A DNA stretch of 11,395 nucleotides from Pseudomonadota bacterium (GTDB lineage: Bacteria; Pseudomonadota; Gammaproteobacteria; Acidithiobacillales; Acidithiobacillaceae), in assembly GCA_021840785.1 (NCBI GenBank), contig JAKBXD010000057.1, forward strand, positions 1 through 11,395, read 5' to 3'. Below, in pieces: positions 4,880 to 10,966 of the stretch. The translations under genes were made by a program, and so were the position numbers. A model generated the notes under the pieces. The model saw only the letters and a program-made list of their open reading frames with translations, was not told the origin of the DNA and did not search any database. How positions within the stretch are numbered: position 1 is the first letter of the stretch; each line of letters begins with the position of its first letter.

Positions 4880-5535
4880 GGTGTAAGCAGTGTCAGGGGC
4901 CGGTATGGAAGAATACCGGCTTTTGCAAATACCATGCGCGGTCGGCGCAAGGTGTGTGTGTTCGGTGTGAAGCACCTGTCTTGGCGACGCGGAGGCTGTG
5001 TGGTGCGTGTGCGGAGCGGGAGCGGCAGTATGCGCGGCGGCGCTATTACAAGCGGACGGCGGAAGGGCACTGTCAGTGTGGCCGTCCGCAGGCTGAGGGA
5101 AGTGTCTTGTGTGAGGTGTGCTTGGAGCGGGGGCGTAAAACACAGCGCCGGCGGAAAACGTGGCAGGAACAGGGATTATGCCGGTGTGGTCGTCCGTCGG
5201 CACCGGGGCGCAAACATTGCGCGGCATGTTTAGAGCGCAATCGGACGAGGGCGGCGGCGGCTTATGCGAAGCGGCGGGAGCAGATGAAATGCGTGGTGTG
5301 CCAGACCCCATTGCCGCCACATAAACAGAAGTACTGTGCGGTGCATGCTGTGGCGGGTCCGCGGATACGGATGGCGCAGTACCAGCGGATACGGTATGCG
5401 GCGAGACGGGCGCGAGGAGAATGTGTCCGGTGCGGGAAGCCCGCGGTCGAAGGCAAGCGTCAATGTGCTGAGCACTTAGCGTATGTGGCACGGCGGCAGC
5501 AGCGTTACTATCTGGAGACGAAGGGGCGGCAATAA
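4876..5535 (+). CDS. Six-module zinc-finger protein
   Basis: A 219-aa, very basic protein built from six successive cysteine modules joined by Arg/Tyr-rich linkers. Ligand sets: C3-C6-C17-H20; C28-C31-C42-C45; C65-C67-C78-C81; C101-C103-C114-C117; C138-C141-C153-H156; C182-C185-C196-H199. Modules 3 and 4 use C-x-C in place of C-x-x-C, and three modules end C-x-x-H. The repeated unit is roughly GxCxRCGxPxxxGxxxCxxC. Linkers such as RRRYYKR and RRRKTWQ suit binding to nucleic acid. I infer a nucleic-acid-binding scaffold; no enzyme domain is present. The start overlaps the previous stop as ATGA, with AGAGGAGG at 4861-4868. A terminator-like hairpin lies within its first codons. Confidence 0.88.
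   Translation: MRCKQCQGPVWKNTGFCKYHARSAQGVCVRCEAPVLATRRLCGACAERERQYARRRYYKRTAEGHCQCGRPQAEGSVLCEVCLERGRKTQRRRKTWQEQGLCRCGRPSAPGRKHCAACLERNRTRAAAAYAKRREQMKCVVCQTPLPPHKQKYCAVHAVAGPRIRMAQYQRIRYAARRARGECVRCGKPAVEGKRQCAEHLAYVARRQQRYYLETKGRQ
4899..4924 (+). terminator. Terminator-like hairpin inside the start of the zinc-finger gene
   Basis: GCCGGTAT (4899-4906) and ATACCGGC (4913-4920) pair perfectly around GGAAGA and are followed directly by TTTT. This is the form of a weak intrinsic terminator, but it lies at codons 8-16 of the gene. It could act as an attenuator, or be chance within the coding sequence. The T run is short. Confidence 0.35.
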
Positions 5536-5540
5536 CAGCT

Positions 5541-5816
5541 ATGGGCCGAAAAACGAAGAAAGGAGAGCGCTGGCCGGCGTGTGACGAATGTCGCATCGTC
5601 GGCCAGCTAGTAGGCGGCCATGTCCTGGCGTGTCGGGCGGGGCATGAATCGACGGCGGATTTGCGCAATTGGTTAGAGAAAGCGTTGGCGCAAGAAGAGC
5701 GCCCCCAAGTGACGCTGGAGCATGCGTTTTGGGATTTAATTACAAGTTCGGATCCGCAGGCGCAGTGGATGGTGTGGCACACACCGTGCTGGGTGCGAGA
5801 ACATCGGCAGGATTAG
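5541..5816 (+). CDS. Small zinc-ribbon protein
   Basis: A 91-aa protein. The N-terminal part has a basic start (MGRKTKKGERW), then C14-x-x-C17 and C31-x-x-x-H35, a small zinc-binding knuckle. A helical second half contains DLRNWLEKALAQEE and Trp-rich WMVWHTPCWVREH. It starts 5 bases after the zinc-finger gene, with only a weak ribosome binding site, so it probably depends on translation from upstream. Function unknown; a partner of the preceding zinc-finger protein is a fair guess. It is not clearly a member of the Trp-rich array family. Confidence 0.75.
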   Translation: MGRKTKKGERWPACDECRIVGQLVGGHVLACRAGHESTADLRNWLEKALAQEERPQVTLEHAFWDLITSSDPQAQWMVWHTPCWVREHRQD

Positions 5817-5828
5817 GAGTGAGCGGGC

Positions 5829-6500
5829 ATGCGAAAATTGTTGAAGGGGCGTTGGGAGTTATCGCGTGACGAGGAGCAGGCGGCATGGGAGGCGGATTAT
5901 CGCCCCTTGTTTGATACCGATGAACGGGCGGCGTCCTTGACGCGGTATCGAGCGGCGGCGTGGGCGTCGCGGACCTTTACGTGGGACGTCGCTAAGCATA
6001 GCGGCGGCTGGCATTTTTATGATTTGATGGCTGAGCGTGTCGCGCCGGGATCGGCGAGTTTGCGCGGGACGCTTTGCGATTTGTATCCTTATGTGGCGTC
6101 TATGGATCGGACGACGTCGATTCATATGAGTTGGCCGAATACGGTGGGAGGAAGGGGATTGCTCTCAATGGTCTGGATCCCGCGAGGCCTGCTGGTGGCG
6201 GAATATTTTGGTCAGCGAGCGGATGCGGCGGCGTGGCCGGTCTGGGCGGCTTTGGGCACGCGGCTGGTTGAGCTGTGGGGGGCGTTGGAACCTGTTTATG
6301 GTGTGAATCATGCGCTGGCGGTGACGGACTGTGTGTTAGATTTTCTGTTGCCGGAAGAATTGTTGGCGTGGGGCGTACAGCAGTATGATGGGGTGAGTGC
6401 GGGGCTGGAGAGTTTGGCGACGTATCTGGAAGGCGCGCAGGGGGTGGAGGAGAAGCGGCGGCGCTGGGAGCAGTGGCAGGCGGTGGCACGCTTTCTTTAG
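5829..6500 (+). CDS. Trp-rich array family protein, divergent member
   Basis: A 223-aa protein of unknown function. It shows a diverged form of the array family plan: QAAWEADYRPLF near the N-terminus (17-28), MVWIPRGLLVAEYFG at 114-128 in place of the W[VL]PRW-ALQL block, and a later helix PVWAALGTRLVELWG in place of WxAWAxAWW. LLPEELLAWG may take the place of the WPxxTL block. AGGAG at 5815-5819, overlapping the previous stop, is 9 bases from the ATG. It has no junction element of its own and ends the 4167-led unit. Family membership is inferred from order and spacing of motifs, not from strong identity. Confidence 0.8.
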   Translation: MRKLLKGRWELSRDEEQAAWEADYRPLFDTDERAASLTRYRAAAWASRTFTWDVAKHSGGWHFYDLMAERVAPGSASLRGTLCDLYPYVASMDRTTSIHMSWPNTVGGRGLLSMVWIPRGLLVAEYFGQRADAAAWPVWAALGTRLVELWGALEPVYGVNHALAVTDCVLDFLLPEELLAWGVQQYDGVSAGLESLATYLEGAQGVEEKRRRWEQWQAVARFL

Positions 6501-6525
6501 CCGGCCGGAAAAAATGGAGTAGGGT
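6501..6525 (+). promoter_or_regulatory. Junction element copy 4
   Basis: It reads CCGGCCGGAAAAAA, a short spacer, then TAGGGT, beginning directly after the TAG at 6498-6500. TAGGGT is 23 bases before the ATG at 6543. The GC core is the palindrome CCGGCCGG. Confidence 0.75.
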
Positions 6526-6542
6526 AGAAGGGGAGATAAAGG

Positions 6543-6821
6543 ATGGCGGATGCTGATGAATACAGCGTGGACGAACTCTTGGCATATGTGCGGTGGAGGG
6601 TCGCGGATGCGCTAACGCGCAATCTGGACGATGATGAAGACACTGCTGGATGGGCGGATCATGCGGCGGCGTTGCTTCATGATCAGTTTATGACGCGGGC
6701 CCGGTTGGATGGCTTGATTCAGTGGCTCGGGGATCAGCTTTTGCCGAATGTGGGCGAAAATCGGCGCGTGGCGCAGGCGCTGGCGTATTTTCAGGGTGTG
6801 CGACGGCGCTGGACGTACTAA
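6543..6821 (+). CDS. Small acidic helical protein
   Basis: A 92-aa protein, not recognised. It is predicted by eye to be all helical, with a strongly acidic stretch (NLDDDEDTAG, about 27-36) and a basic C-terminal end (GVRRRWTY). AGGGGAG at 6529-6535 precedes the ATG. It opens the unit headed by element 4 and lies 12 bases before a full-length array family member. A small partner or regulator of that protein is possible but unproven. No cysteines and no membrane segment. Confidence 0.7.
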   Translation: MADADEYSVDELLAYVRWRVADALTRNLDDDEDTAGWADHAAALLHDQFMTRARLDGLIQWLGDQLLPNVGENRRVAQALAYFQGVRRRWTY

Positions 6822-6833
6822 GGAGCGTTCAGT

Positions 6834-7607
6834 ATGACAGAAGATGAGGCAGTGGCGGCGGCGACTGGGGAAGCCGCTGCTTGGTTGGCGGATGGCTTTG
6901 TGCCATCACGATTGTGGGCAACGGCATCTGGCGGAAAGCATGTGCAATATACCCCGATACCCAGTGAGGGGTGGACGTATTTGGAGGGGCGTGAGCAGGA
7001 TTCGGGTGACGTGCGCTATCCGCATGGGTATGCTTGGGGGCCGAGATTGTCGGTGGCAGGGATCGGGTGGGGGGTGAGGGGACGTGCTGTGGCGACGGTG
7101 AGAGATTCTAATGTGGCTGAGTTTGATTTACTGGCTTTGCATATGGGCGCCGTTCCGGGAGCTGCGCGTCGGGGGCGGCAGCTACGTTATCCTGTGATGG
7201 CATGGGTGCCACGATGGCGGGCGTTGCAGTTGACGGCGAATTTGCAGGTGGGGTTGTCTCCGTTGTGGGAGGGATTGGGGACTGCAGATCGACATATCGC
7301 TTGGAATATACGTGCGCTGAATGAGCCGGCTGTGTGGCAGGCGTGGGCGGAGGCGTGGTGGCGCGAATCTGCGGCGTGGTCACATTTGGGTGCGGGCAGC
7401 CCTGGGGGTGCAGCGAGCGTCGCGCGTGAGCTGCTTTATGATACGGCGCGGGAGGTGACACCGGACGATTGGCCTAAGGCGACGTTGGATCGGTTTGCGG
7501 CGTGGCTGCGGTGGCGGAAGTATGGATCGGAGCGGGCGTCAATTAAGACAATACGGGAGTGGCATAAGGACTTGGCACTGGTCGATCAAATGTGGCGTTA
7601 CTGGTAA
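6834..7607 (+). CDS. Trp-rich array family protein, full-length
   Basis: A 257-aa protein of unknown function; 20 Trp by hand count. Motifs: EAAAWLADGFVP (13-24), WVPRWRALQL (124-133), WQAWAEAWW (168-176), DDWPKATLDRF (211-221), WLRW (224-227), and an aromatic C-terminus ending MWRYW. Start ATG 6834 has AAGGAG at 6820-6825, overlapping the upstream stop, at 8-base spacing. It has a 20-30 residue insertion between the first two central motifs compared with the gene at 7644. No cysteine ligands, signal peptide or transmembrane helix; probably a soluble cytoplasmic protein. The conserved Trp and Arg could form a binding surface. No known family is recognised. Confidence 0.88.
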   Translation: MTEDEAVAAATGEAAAWLADGFVPSRLWATASGGKHVQYTPIPSEGWTYLEGREQDSGDVRYPHGYAWGPRLSVAGIGWGVRGRAVATVRDSNVAEFDLLALHMGAVPGAARRGRQLRYPVMAWVPRWRALQLTANLQVGLSPLWEGLGTADRHIAWNIRALNEPAVWQAWAEAWWRESAAWSHLGAGSPGGAASVARELLYDTAREVTPDDWPKATLDRFAAWLRWRKYGSERASIKTIREWHKDLALVDQMWRYW

Positions 7608-7632
7608 GTGGCCGCGGAAAAAGGAATAGGGG
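7608..7632 (+). promoter_or_regulatory. Junction element copy 5
   Basis: It reads GTGGCCGCGGAAA, a short spacer, then ATAGGGG, directly after the TAA at 7605-7607. TAGGGG is 17 bases before the true start at 7644. An open frame through the element from GTG 7608 would wrongly extend the next protein by 12 residues. Confidence 0.75.
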
Positions 7633-7643
7633 GGAGGGGTGAA

Positions 7644-8369
7644 ATGTTTGTGGTGAAAGAGGGGCTGACCCGCGAAGCGGCGTTTGAGGCGGCGTCTACG
7701 GAAGCGCAACAATGGCTTGGTGAGGGCTATCTTCCGGGCGGGGTGAGTGTGGCGATCTGTCCGCAACAACAGCGTGAATGGCTGCGGGATATGCCTTGGC
7801 CGGCAGAGACAGTGCCGCCGCAGGTTGTAGAGCCGTGGCTGCGGCGCCCGACGTTATATGCGATACCGGTGGTGTGGAAGCCGAAACAGCGCGTGCGCAA
7901 AGTGTCGGTCGCGGTGGCGTCGATTCCGAGCACTGAATTAGGATTGCAAGTGGCCGCGGATACTTGTCCGCCGCGTGCGCGGGAAGTGTTTGATAATGAG
8001 GGCTTGTTGATGTGGGATGGGGATGCGGCCTTGCGGCCGCCGGCGTATGAAATCGAATGCTGGCTGCCGCGTTGGGCGATTTTACGCAGCTATGGGGGAT
8101 GGAATGCGTCGGAGCATATTGCCGATTGGGAGGCGTGGGCGACCGCGTGGTGGGCGGGGATTTTGCCTGATGTGGGGTGGGCGTGGGTGCGAATGGTGGT
8201 GAAGGCGACGACCTTGTATCTGGAACCGCGGGATTGGCCGTTTGTGACGCTGCGGCGATTAGAGCAGTGGTTGCATTGGCGGGGGTACATGAATTGGTTT
8301 AGTGCGGATAATCTTAAGGTTGCCGTGCAGGAGCTTGCTGAGGCGGGGGCGTTATGGGATTTGCTTTAA
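7644..8369 (+). CDS. Trp-rich array family protein, full-length
   Basis: A 241-aa protein of unknown function; 20 Trp by hand count. Motifs: EAQQWLGEGYLP (20-31), RRPTLYAIP (67-75), WLPRWAILR (140-148), WEAWATAWWAGILP (162-175), DWPFVTLRRLEQWLHWR (197-213). The ATG at 7644 is chosen because GGGGAGGGG at 7631-7639 precedes it and the longer frame from 7608 would translate the junction element. RRPTLYA matches RRPTLFA in the gene at 10174 and RCPTLYT in the one at 10967, marking these three as a closer group. It heads a two-gene unit with the gene at 8384. Soluble; catalytic residues not recognised. Confidence 0.88.
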   Translation: MFVVKEGLTREAAFEAASTEAQQWLGEGYLPGGVSVAICPQQQREWLRDMPWPAETVPPQVVEPWLRRPTLYAIPVVWKPKQRVRKVSVAVASIPSTELGLQVAADTCPPRAREVFDNEGLLMWDGDAALRPPAYEIECWLPRWAILRSYGGWNASEHIADWEAWATAWWAGILPDVGWAWVRMVVKATTLYLEPRDWPFVTLRRLEQWLHWRGYMNWFSADNLKVAVQELAEAGALWDLL

Positions 8370-8383
8370 GGGAGGTGTAGGCT

Positions 8384-9100
8384 GTGACCCGAGATGAGGC
8401 GAGTCAGGCGGCGCTTCAAAATGTGCAGGATCTGCTGGCGGCGGGCTATCTACCGATTCCGGCGCGGGCTTGGATGGATCTGACCTCGGGGCAAGTGATG
8501 CATGCCTTTGCGGATTATGATGTGATGAGGCTATCACGGCTGCCGAAAGGCATTCGTACGGGAATGGCGTATGCGTTTCAGTGGGATGCGGAGCATACCG
8601 ACTGGCCGCTCATGACGGCGGATCTGCGTGATCCGGATATGTACAGCTGGAGGGTGGTGGGGCGCGCGCTGGCGGTGGAGAATTTTCAGTCGAGATGGTC
8701 GTATGATCCGAGGCATGTTATGGTGCGCGTGTGGCTGCCGCGTTGGCGGACGCTGCAGCTGGCGACGAAGGGCTATGTGGAAGCCCGGCGGGTGGGGGCA
8801 GATGTTTGGAAAGCGTGGGCGGTGGCGTGGTGGGCGGGTTTGTTACCGCATTATGAAGCGGTGGCCGTCGATTTGTTGCGGGGGGCGACGTACTACTTGC
8901 CGCCGGCACGTTGGCCGGAAGTAACGTTACAGGGGTGGTGGGCGTTAAGGCAGTGGGCGGGGATCGATTTGTTGGAGTTATGTCAGGGGACGAGCGGGCG
9001 TTATGTGCTGCCGGGGCCGTTATGGGAGGCGGCCCTAGATCGACTTGCTGAGATGGATTTGAGCGTGCTGGCCTGCGTGACGCCGACCGCGGAAAAATAG
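8384..9100 (+). CDS. Trp-rich array family protein, full-length
   Basis: A 238-aa protein of unknown function; 16 Trp by hand count. Motifs: DLLAAGYLPIP (16-26), WLPRWRTLQL (117-126), WKAWAVAWWAGLLP (142-155), RWPEVTLQGWW (176-186). The start is GTG at 8384, with GGGAGGTG at 8370-8377. WKAWAVAWWAGLLP is strikingly close to the equivalent WEAWATAWWAGILP in the gene just upstream, pointing to a local duplication. Its final codons and TAG stop (9098-9100) are formed by junction element 6, so the C-terminal TPTAEK tail is element-derived. This unit has no element between its two genes. Confidence 0.88.
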   Translation: MTRDEASQAALQNVQDLLAAGYLPIPARAWMDLTSGQVMHAFADYDVMRLSRLPKGIRTGMAYAFQWDAEHTDWPLMTADLRDPDMYSWRVVGRALAVENFQSRWSYDPRHVMVRVWLPRWRTLQLATKGYVEARRVGADVWKAWAVAWWAGLLPHYEAVAVDLLRGATYYLPPARWPEVTLQGWWALRQWAGIDLLELCQGTSGRYVLPGPLWEAALDRLAEMDLSVLACVTPTAEK

Positions 9101-9103
9101 GGG
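9084..9103 (+). promoter_or_regulatory. Junction element copy 6, overlapping a gene end
   Basis: It reads CGACCGCGGAAAAATAGGGG, a shortened copy with almost no spacer between the CCGCGGAAA part and TAGGG. Its TAG is the stop of the preceding gene. It lies 28 bases before the ATG at 9126, and AAGGAGG follows at 9110-9116. Confidence 0.65.
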
Positions 9104-9125
9104 GGATAGAAGGAGGGAAGGGAAA

Positions 9126-9800
9126 ATGGCGGCAGTTGAGGGGGCAGCAGAGTTGGCGGACACGTGGGATCAGCTGTTTACGCAGGGATACCGCCCGGTG
9201 TATGGCGTGGATTTGGCGGGGACGCTGGGGGCGGAGTGGCTCTATCCGCACGTGGCTTTGCGGCATGTGGCGCCCGATCTCCTGGCAATTGACTGCGTAA
9301 TGCGAATACGGCATTGTGTGGCGCCTTTTTCGATTTGGCCTTACTTAGATCCGGAGCGTGCGTCGGTTATTGGATTGCAACCCTCCTGGCTTGCCAATTT
9401 TGGTTGGACGCTGGCAGGGGATGTGCGAAGATGGAATGCGCAGACGGGGTTTGATATGTGGTGGGTGCCGCGGCGCGTTGCGTGTGCGGCGATGGTGTCG
9501 TTGTGCGATGTGGCTGTGCCGCTGACGGCGGCGGATGAAGTGCGGGTGGAAACGTTTATTGTGAAGTACCTGAAGGGACTGCTAGCGGCGGGCTGGTCGA
9601 CCGCCGCGTGGGATGAAGCAAAAATCTTGTTGTGGAGTTGGCTGCGAGATTGGCGGGCGGGGGCTTGGGATAAATTGACGCAGCGAGAGATGGCGGCGTT
9701 ATTGCTTCAGATGAGTGAGTTTCGGGGGGCGGGGTATTTCCGGTCTGATGGTCCGCGGGCGGATTGGGAGGGTATCTGCTGGCGCGCGCATTTTATCTGA
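9126..9800 (+). CDS. Trp-rich array family protein, divergent member
   Basis: A 224-aa protein of unknown function; 16 Trp by hand count. Motifs: QLFTQGYRPVYG (16-27), then WWVPRRVACAA (112-122), where the second Trp of WVPRW is replaced by Arg. The WxAWAxAWW block is lost or replaced by a Trp-rich helical region starting LLAAGWSTAAWD and ending WLRDW. It has more cysteines than its relatives but no paired CxxC. The ATG has AAGGAGG at 9110-9116 with 9-base spacing. Divergence at conserved Trp sites suggests altered function or relaxed constraint. Its order and position support family membership. Confidence 0.82.
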   Translation: MAAVEGAAELADTWDQLFTQGYRPVYGVDLAGTLGAEWLYPHVALRHVAPDLLAIDCVMRIRHCVAPFSIWPYLDPERASVIGLQPSWLANFGWTLAGDVRRWNAQTGFDMWWVPRRVACAAMVSLCDVAVPLTAADEVRVETFIVKYLKGLLAAGWSTAAWDEAKILLWSWLRDWRAGAWDKLTQREMAALLLQMSEFRGAGYFRSDGPRADWEGICWRAHFI

Positions 9801-9813
9801 GAGGAGGGCAAGC

Positions 9814-10134
9814 ATGGGCGTCTGGGAAGGGCAGCTGTGGCACTACGGCAAGCATACGATTCCGGAGTGGTGTGAGTACTATAAGCTGCCGCGGTTGAAG
9901 GACCATCCCATGCCGCCTGACGTGGCGGAGCAATTAGCGACGTATGAGCTCCAGGATGTATTGGAGTTTAACATGATCTTTGACATTGTGGAGCATTTAG
10001 GCTGGGCTGTTTACTACTACGAGGCGCATCCGGTGTTGCGGACGCTTGACGTGCGACAGCGTGGGGCGTTGTACCACTTATGGACGCAGACAGGGCGGGG
10101 AGCTATTGATTGGCAGCTGGGCTATATGCTTTAG
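9814..10134 (+). CDS. Small aromatic-rich hypothetical protein
   Basis: A 106-aa protein, not recognised. It begins MGVWEGQLWHYGKHTIPEW and is rich in Tyr and Trp (EYYK, WAVYYYEAHP). A central acidic helical stretch, ELQDVLEFNMIFDIVEHLGW, is followed by a strand. The ATG at 9814 is chosen because GAGGAGGG at 9801-9808 lies just before it; the longer frame from 9715 would overlap the upstream gene by 86 bases without a ribosome binding site of its own. It sits 13 bases after the gene at 9126, in the same unit. Like the gene at 6543, it is a small protein paired with an array member. Confidence 0.75.
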   Translation: MGVWEGQLWHYGKHTIPEWCEYYKLPRLKDHPMPPDVAEQLATYELQDVLEFNMIFDIVEHLGWAVYYYEAHPVLRTLDVRQRGALYHLWTQTGRGAIDWQLGYML

Positions 10135-10158
10135 CGGCCGGGAAAAATGGGGTAGGGT
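10135..10158 (+). promoter_or_regulatory. Junction element copy 7
   Basis: It reads CGGCCGGGAAAAA, a short spacer, then TAGGGT, directly after the TAG at 10132-10134. TAGGGT is 21 bases before the ATG at 10174. AGGAGG follows at 10161-10166. The core contains the palindrome CGGCCG. Confidence 0.75.
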
Positions 10159-10173
10159 AGAGGAGGGGTGAGG

Positions 10174-10926
10174 ATGGAGAGGTTGGGCGTATTGCGGGTG
10201 TGCCGGACACAGCCAGAGGCGGTGAATGCGGCGACAGCTGAGGCGGCGGCGTGGTTGGCGGAGGGCTACACCTTGGGGCAGCTGTGGGTGCGCCTGAATG
10301 CGGCGACGGGAGATTGTGATACGCCTTTGGTGGGGCCTGAGCGGGTGCGTGGGGGCGCGTCGTTTCTGGCATATGCGCGGCGTCCGACACTGTTCGCCTG
10401 TTCGCCATTTGATGATATTACGGCGGGAGTGACGCCGGAGCTGGTCCTGTGGGCGAATACGGCGAGCGTGGGGGGTGGCGTGGGGGTGCCGGAGGATCTG
10501 GCGTTGCAAAAGGCGCGCGAGCCGTTTTACGAAGTGCTGAGTACGTCGTACGCGCCGGAGGGCATGGTGAATGTGAATCCGCTGGCGACGGCGCCGCTGC
10601 ATGTGCGCGTGTTGTGTTGGGTGCCGCGGTGGGTGGCATTGCAGCTAGGGGCGGGATTGACAACGCCGGATGTACGGTACGGCCATCGGGCGCGGTGGGA
10701 GGCCTGGGCCGAGGCGTGGTGGGCGGAAGCGGCGTTTGTGTATCCGATGACGGTGGCGATACTTTTGGCGGAGACGGTGCGTCGGGTGAAGCCGCAATAT
10801 TGGCCGCGCGTGACGTTAAAGCGGGCCCAAGCCTGGTCGCGCTGGCAGTCCCAGCCCTCGCGCGTGACGTATAAGAATATGCTGAAAGAGCTTGTGCAGG
10901 AGCCGACCGTCTGGGCGTGTTTGTAG
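10174..10926 (+). CDS. Trp-rich array family protein, full-length
   Basis: A 250-aa protein of unknown function; 13 Trp by hand count. Motifs: EAAAWLAEGYTLG (23-35), RRPTLFACSPFDD (69-81), WVPRWVALQLGAG (149-161), WEAWAEAWWAEAA (175-187), YWPRVTLKRAQAW (209-221), WSRW (221-224). The ATG at 10174 is preferred over GTG at 10168, since AGGAGG (10161-10166) is 7 bases from the former and 1 from the latter. Its closest visible relative is the next gene: both share EAAAWLA.GY, LAY.R.PTL and PRWVALQ, suggesting a more recent duplication. It has its own junction element and is a single-gene unit. Confidence 0.9.
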   Translation: MERLGVLRVCRTQPEAVNAATAEAAAWLAEGYTLGQLWVRLNAATGDCDTPLVGPERVRGGASFLAYARRPTLFACSPFDDITAGVTPELVLWANTASVGGGVGVPEDLALQKAREPFYEVLSTSYAPEGMVNVNPLATAPLHVRVLCWVPRWVALQLGAGLTTPDVRYGHRARWEAWAEAWWAEAAFVYPMTVAILLAETVRRVKPQYWPRVTLKRAQAWSRWQSQPSRVTYKNMLKELVQEPTVWACL

Positions 10927-10950
10927 CGGCCGCAGAAAGAGGAATAGGGT
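10927..10950 (+). promoter_or_regulatory. Junction element copy 8
   Basis: It reads CGGCCGCAGAAA, then GAGGAATAGGGT, directly after the TAG at 10924-10926. TAGGGT is 22 bases before the GTG at 10967, and AGAGGAGGGG follows at 10951-10960. The palindrome GCGGCCGC spans the junction at 10926-10933. Confidence 0.75.
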
Positions 10951-10966
10951 AGAGGAGGGGTAGAAA

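Noticed and set aside
7608..7643. Extended N-terminus of the gene at 7644 from GTG 7608
   Set aside because: The extra 12 residues would be translated from a junction element and its ribosome binding site. The ATG at 7644 is correctly spaced.
9715..9813. Extended N-terminus of the gene at 9814 from ATG 9715
   Set aside because: It would overlap the previous gene by 86 bases without a ribosome binding site, whereas GAGGAGGG precedes ATG 9814.
10945..10953. T7-like phage polymerase promoter (TATAGGGAGA-like)
   Set aside because: The ATAGGGTAGAG core resembles the initiation part of T7 promoters, but the upstream half is entirely different (CCGCGGAAA). The likeness is kept only as a hint in the element finding.
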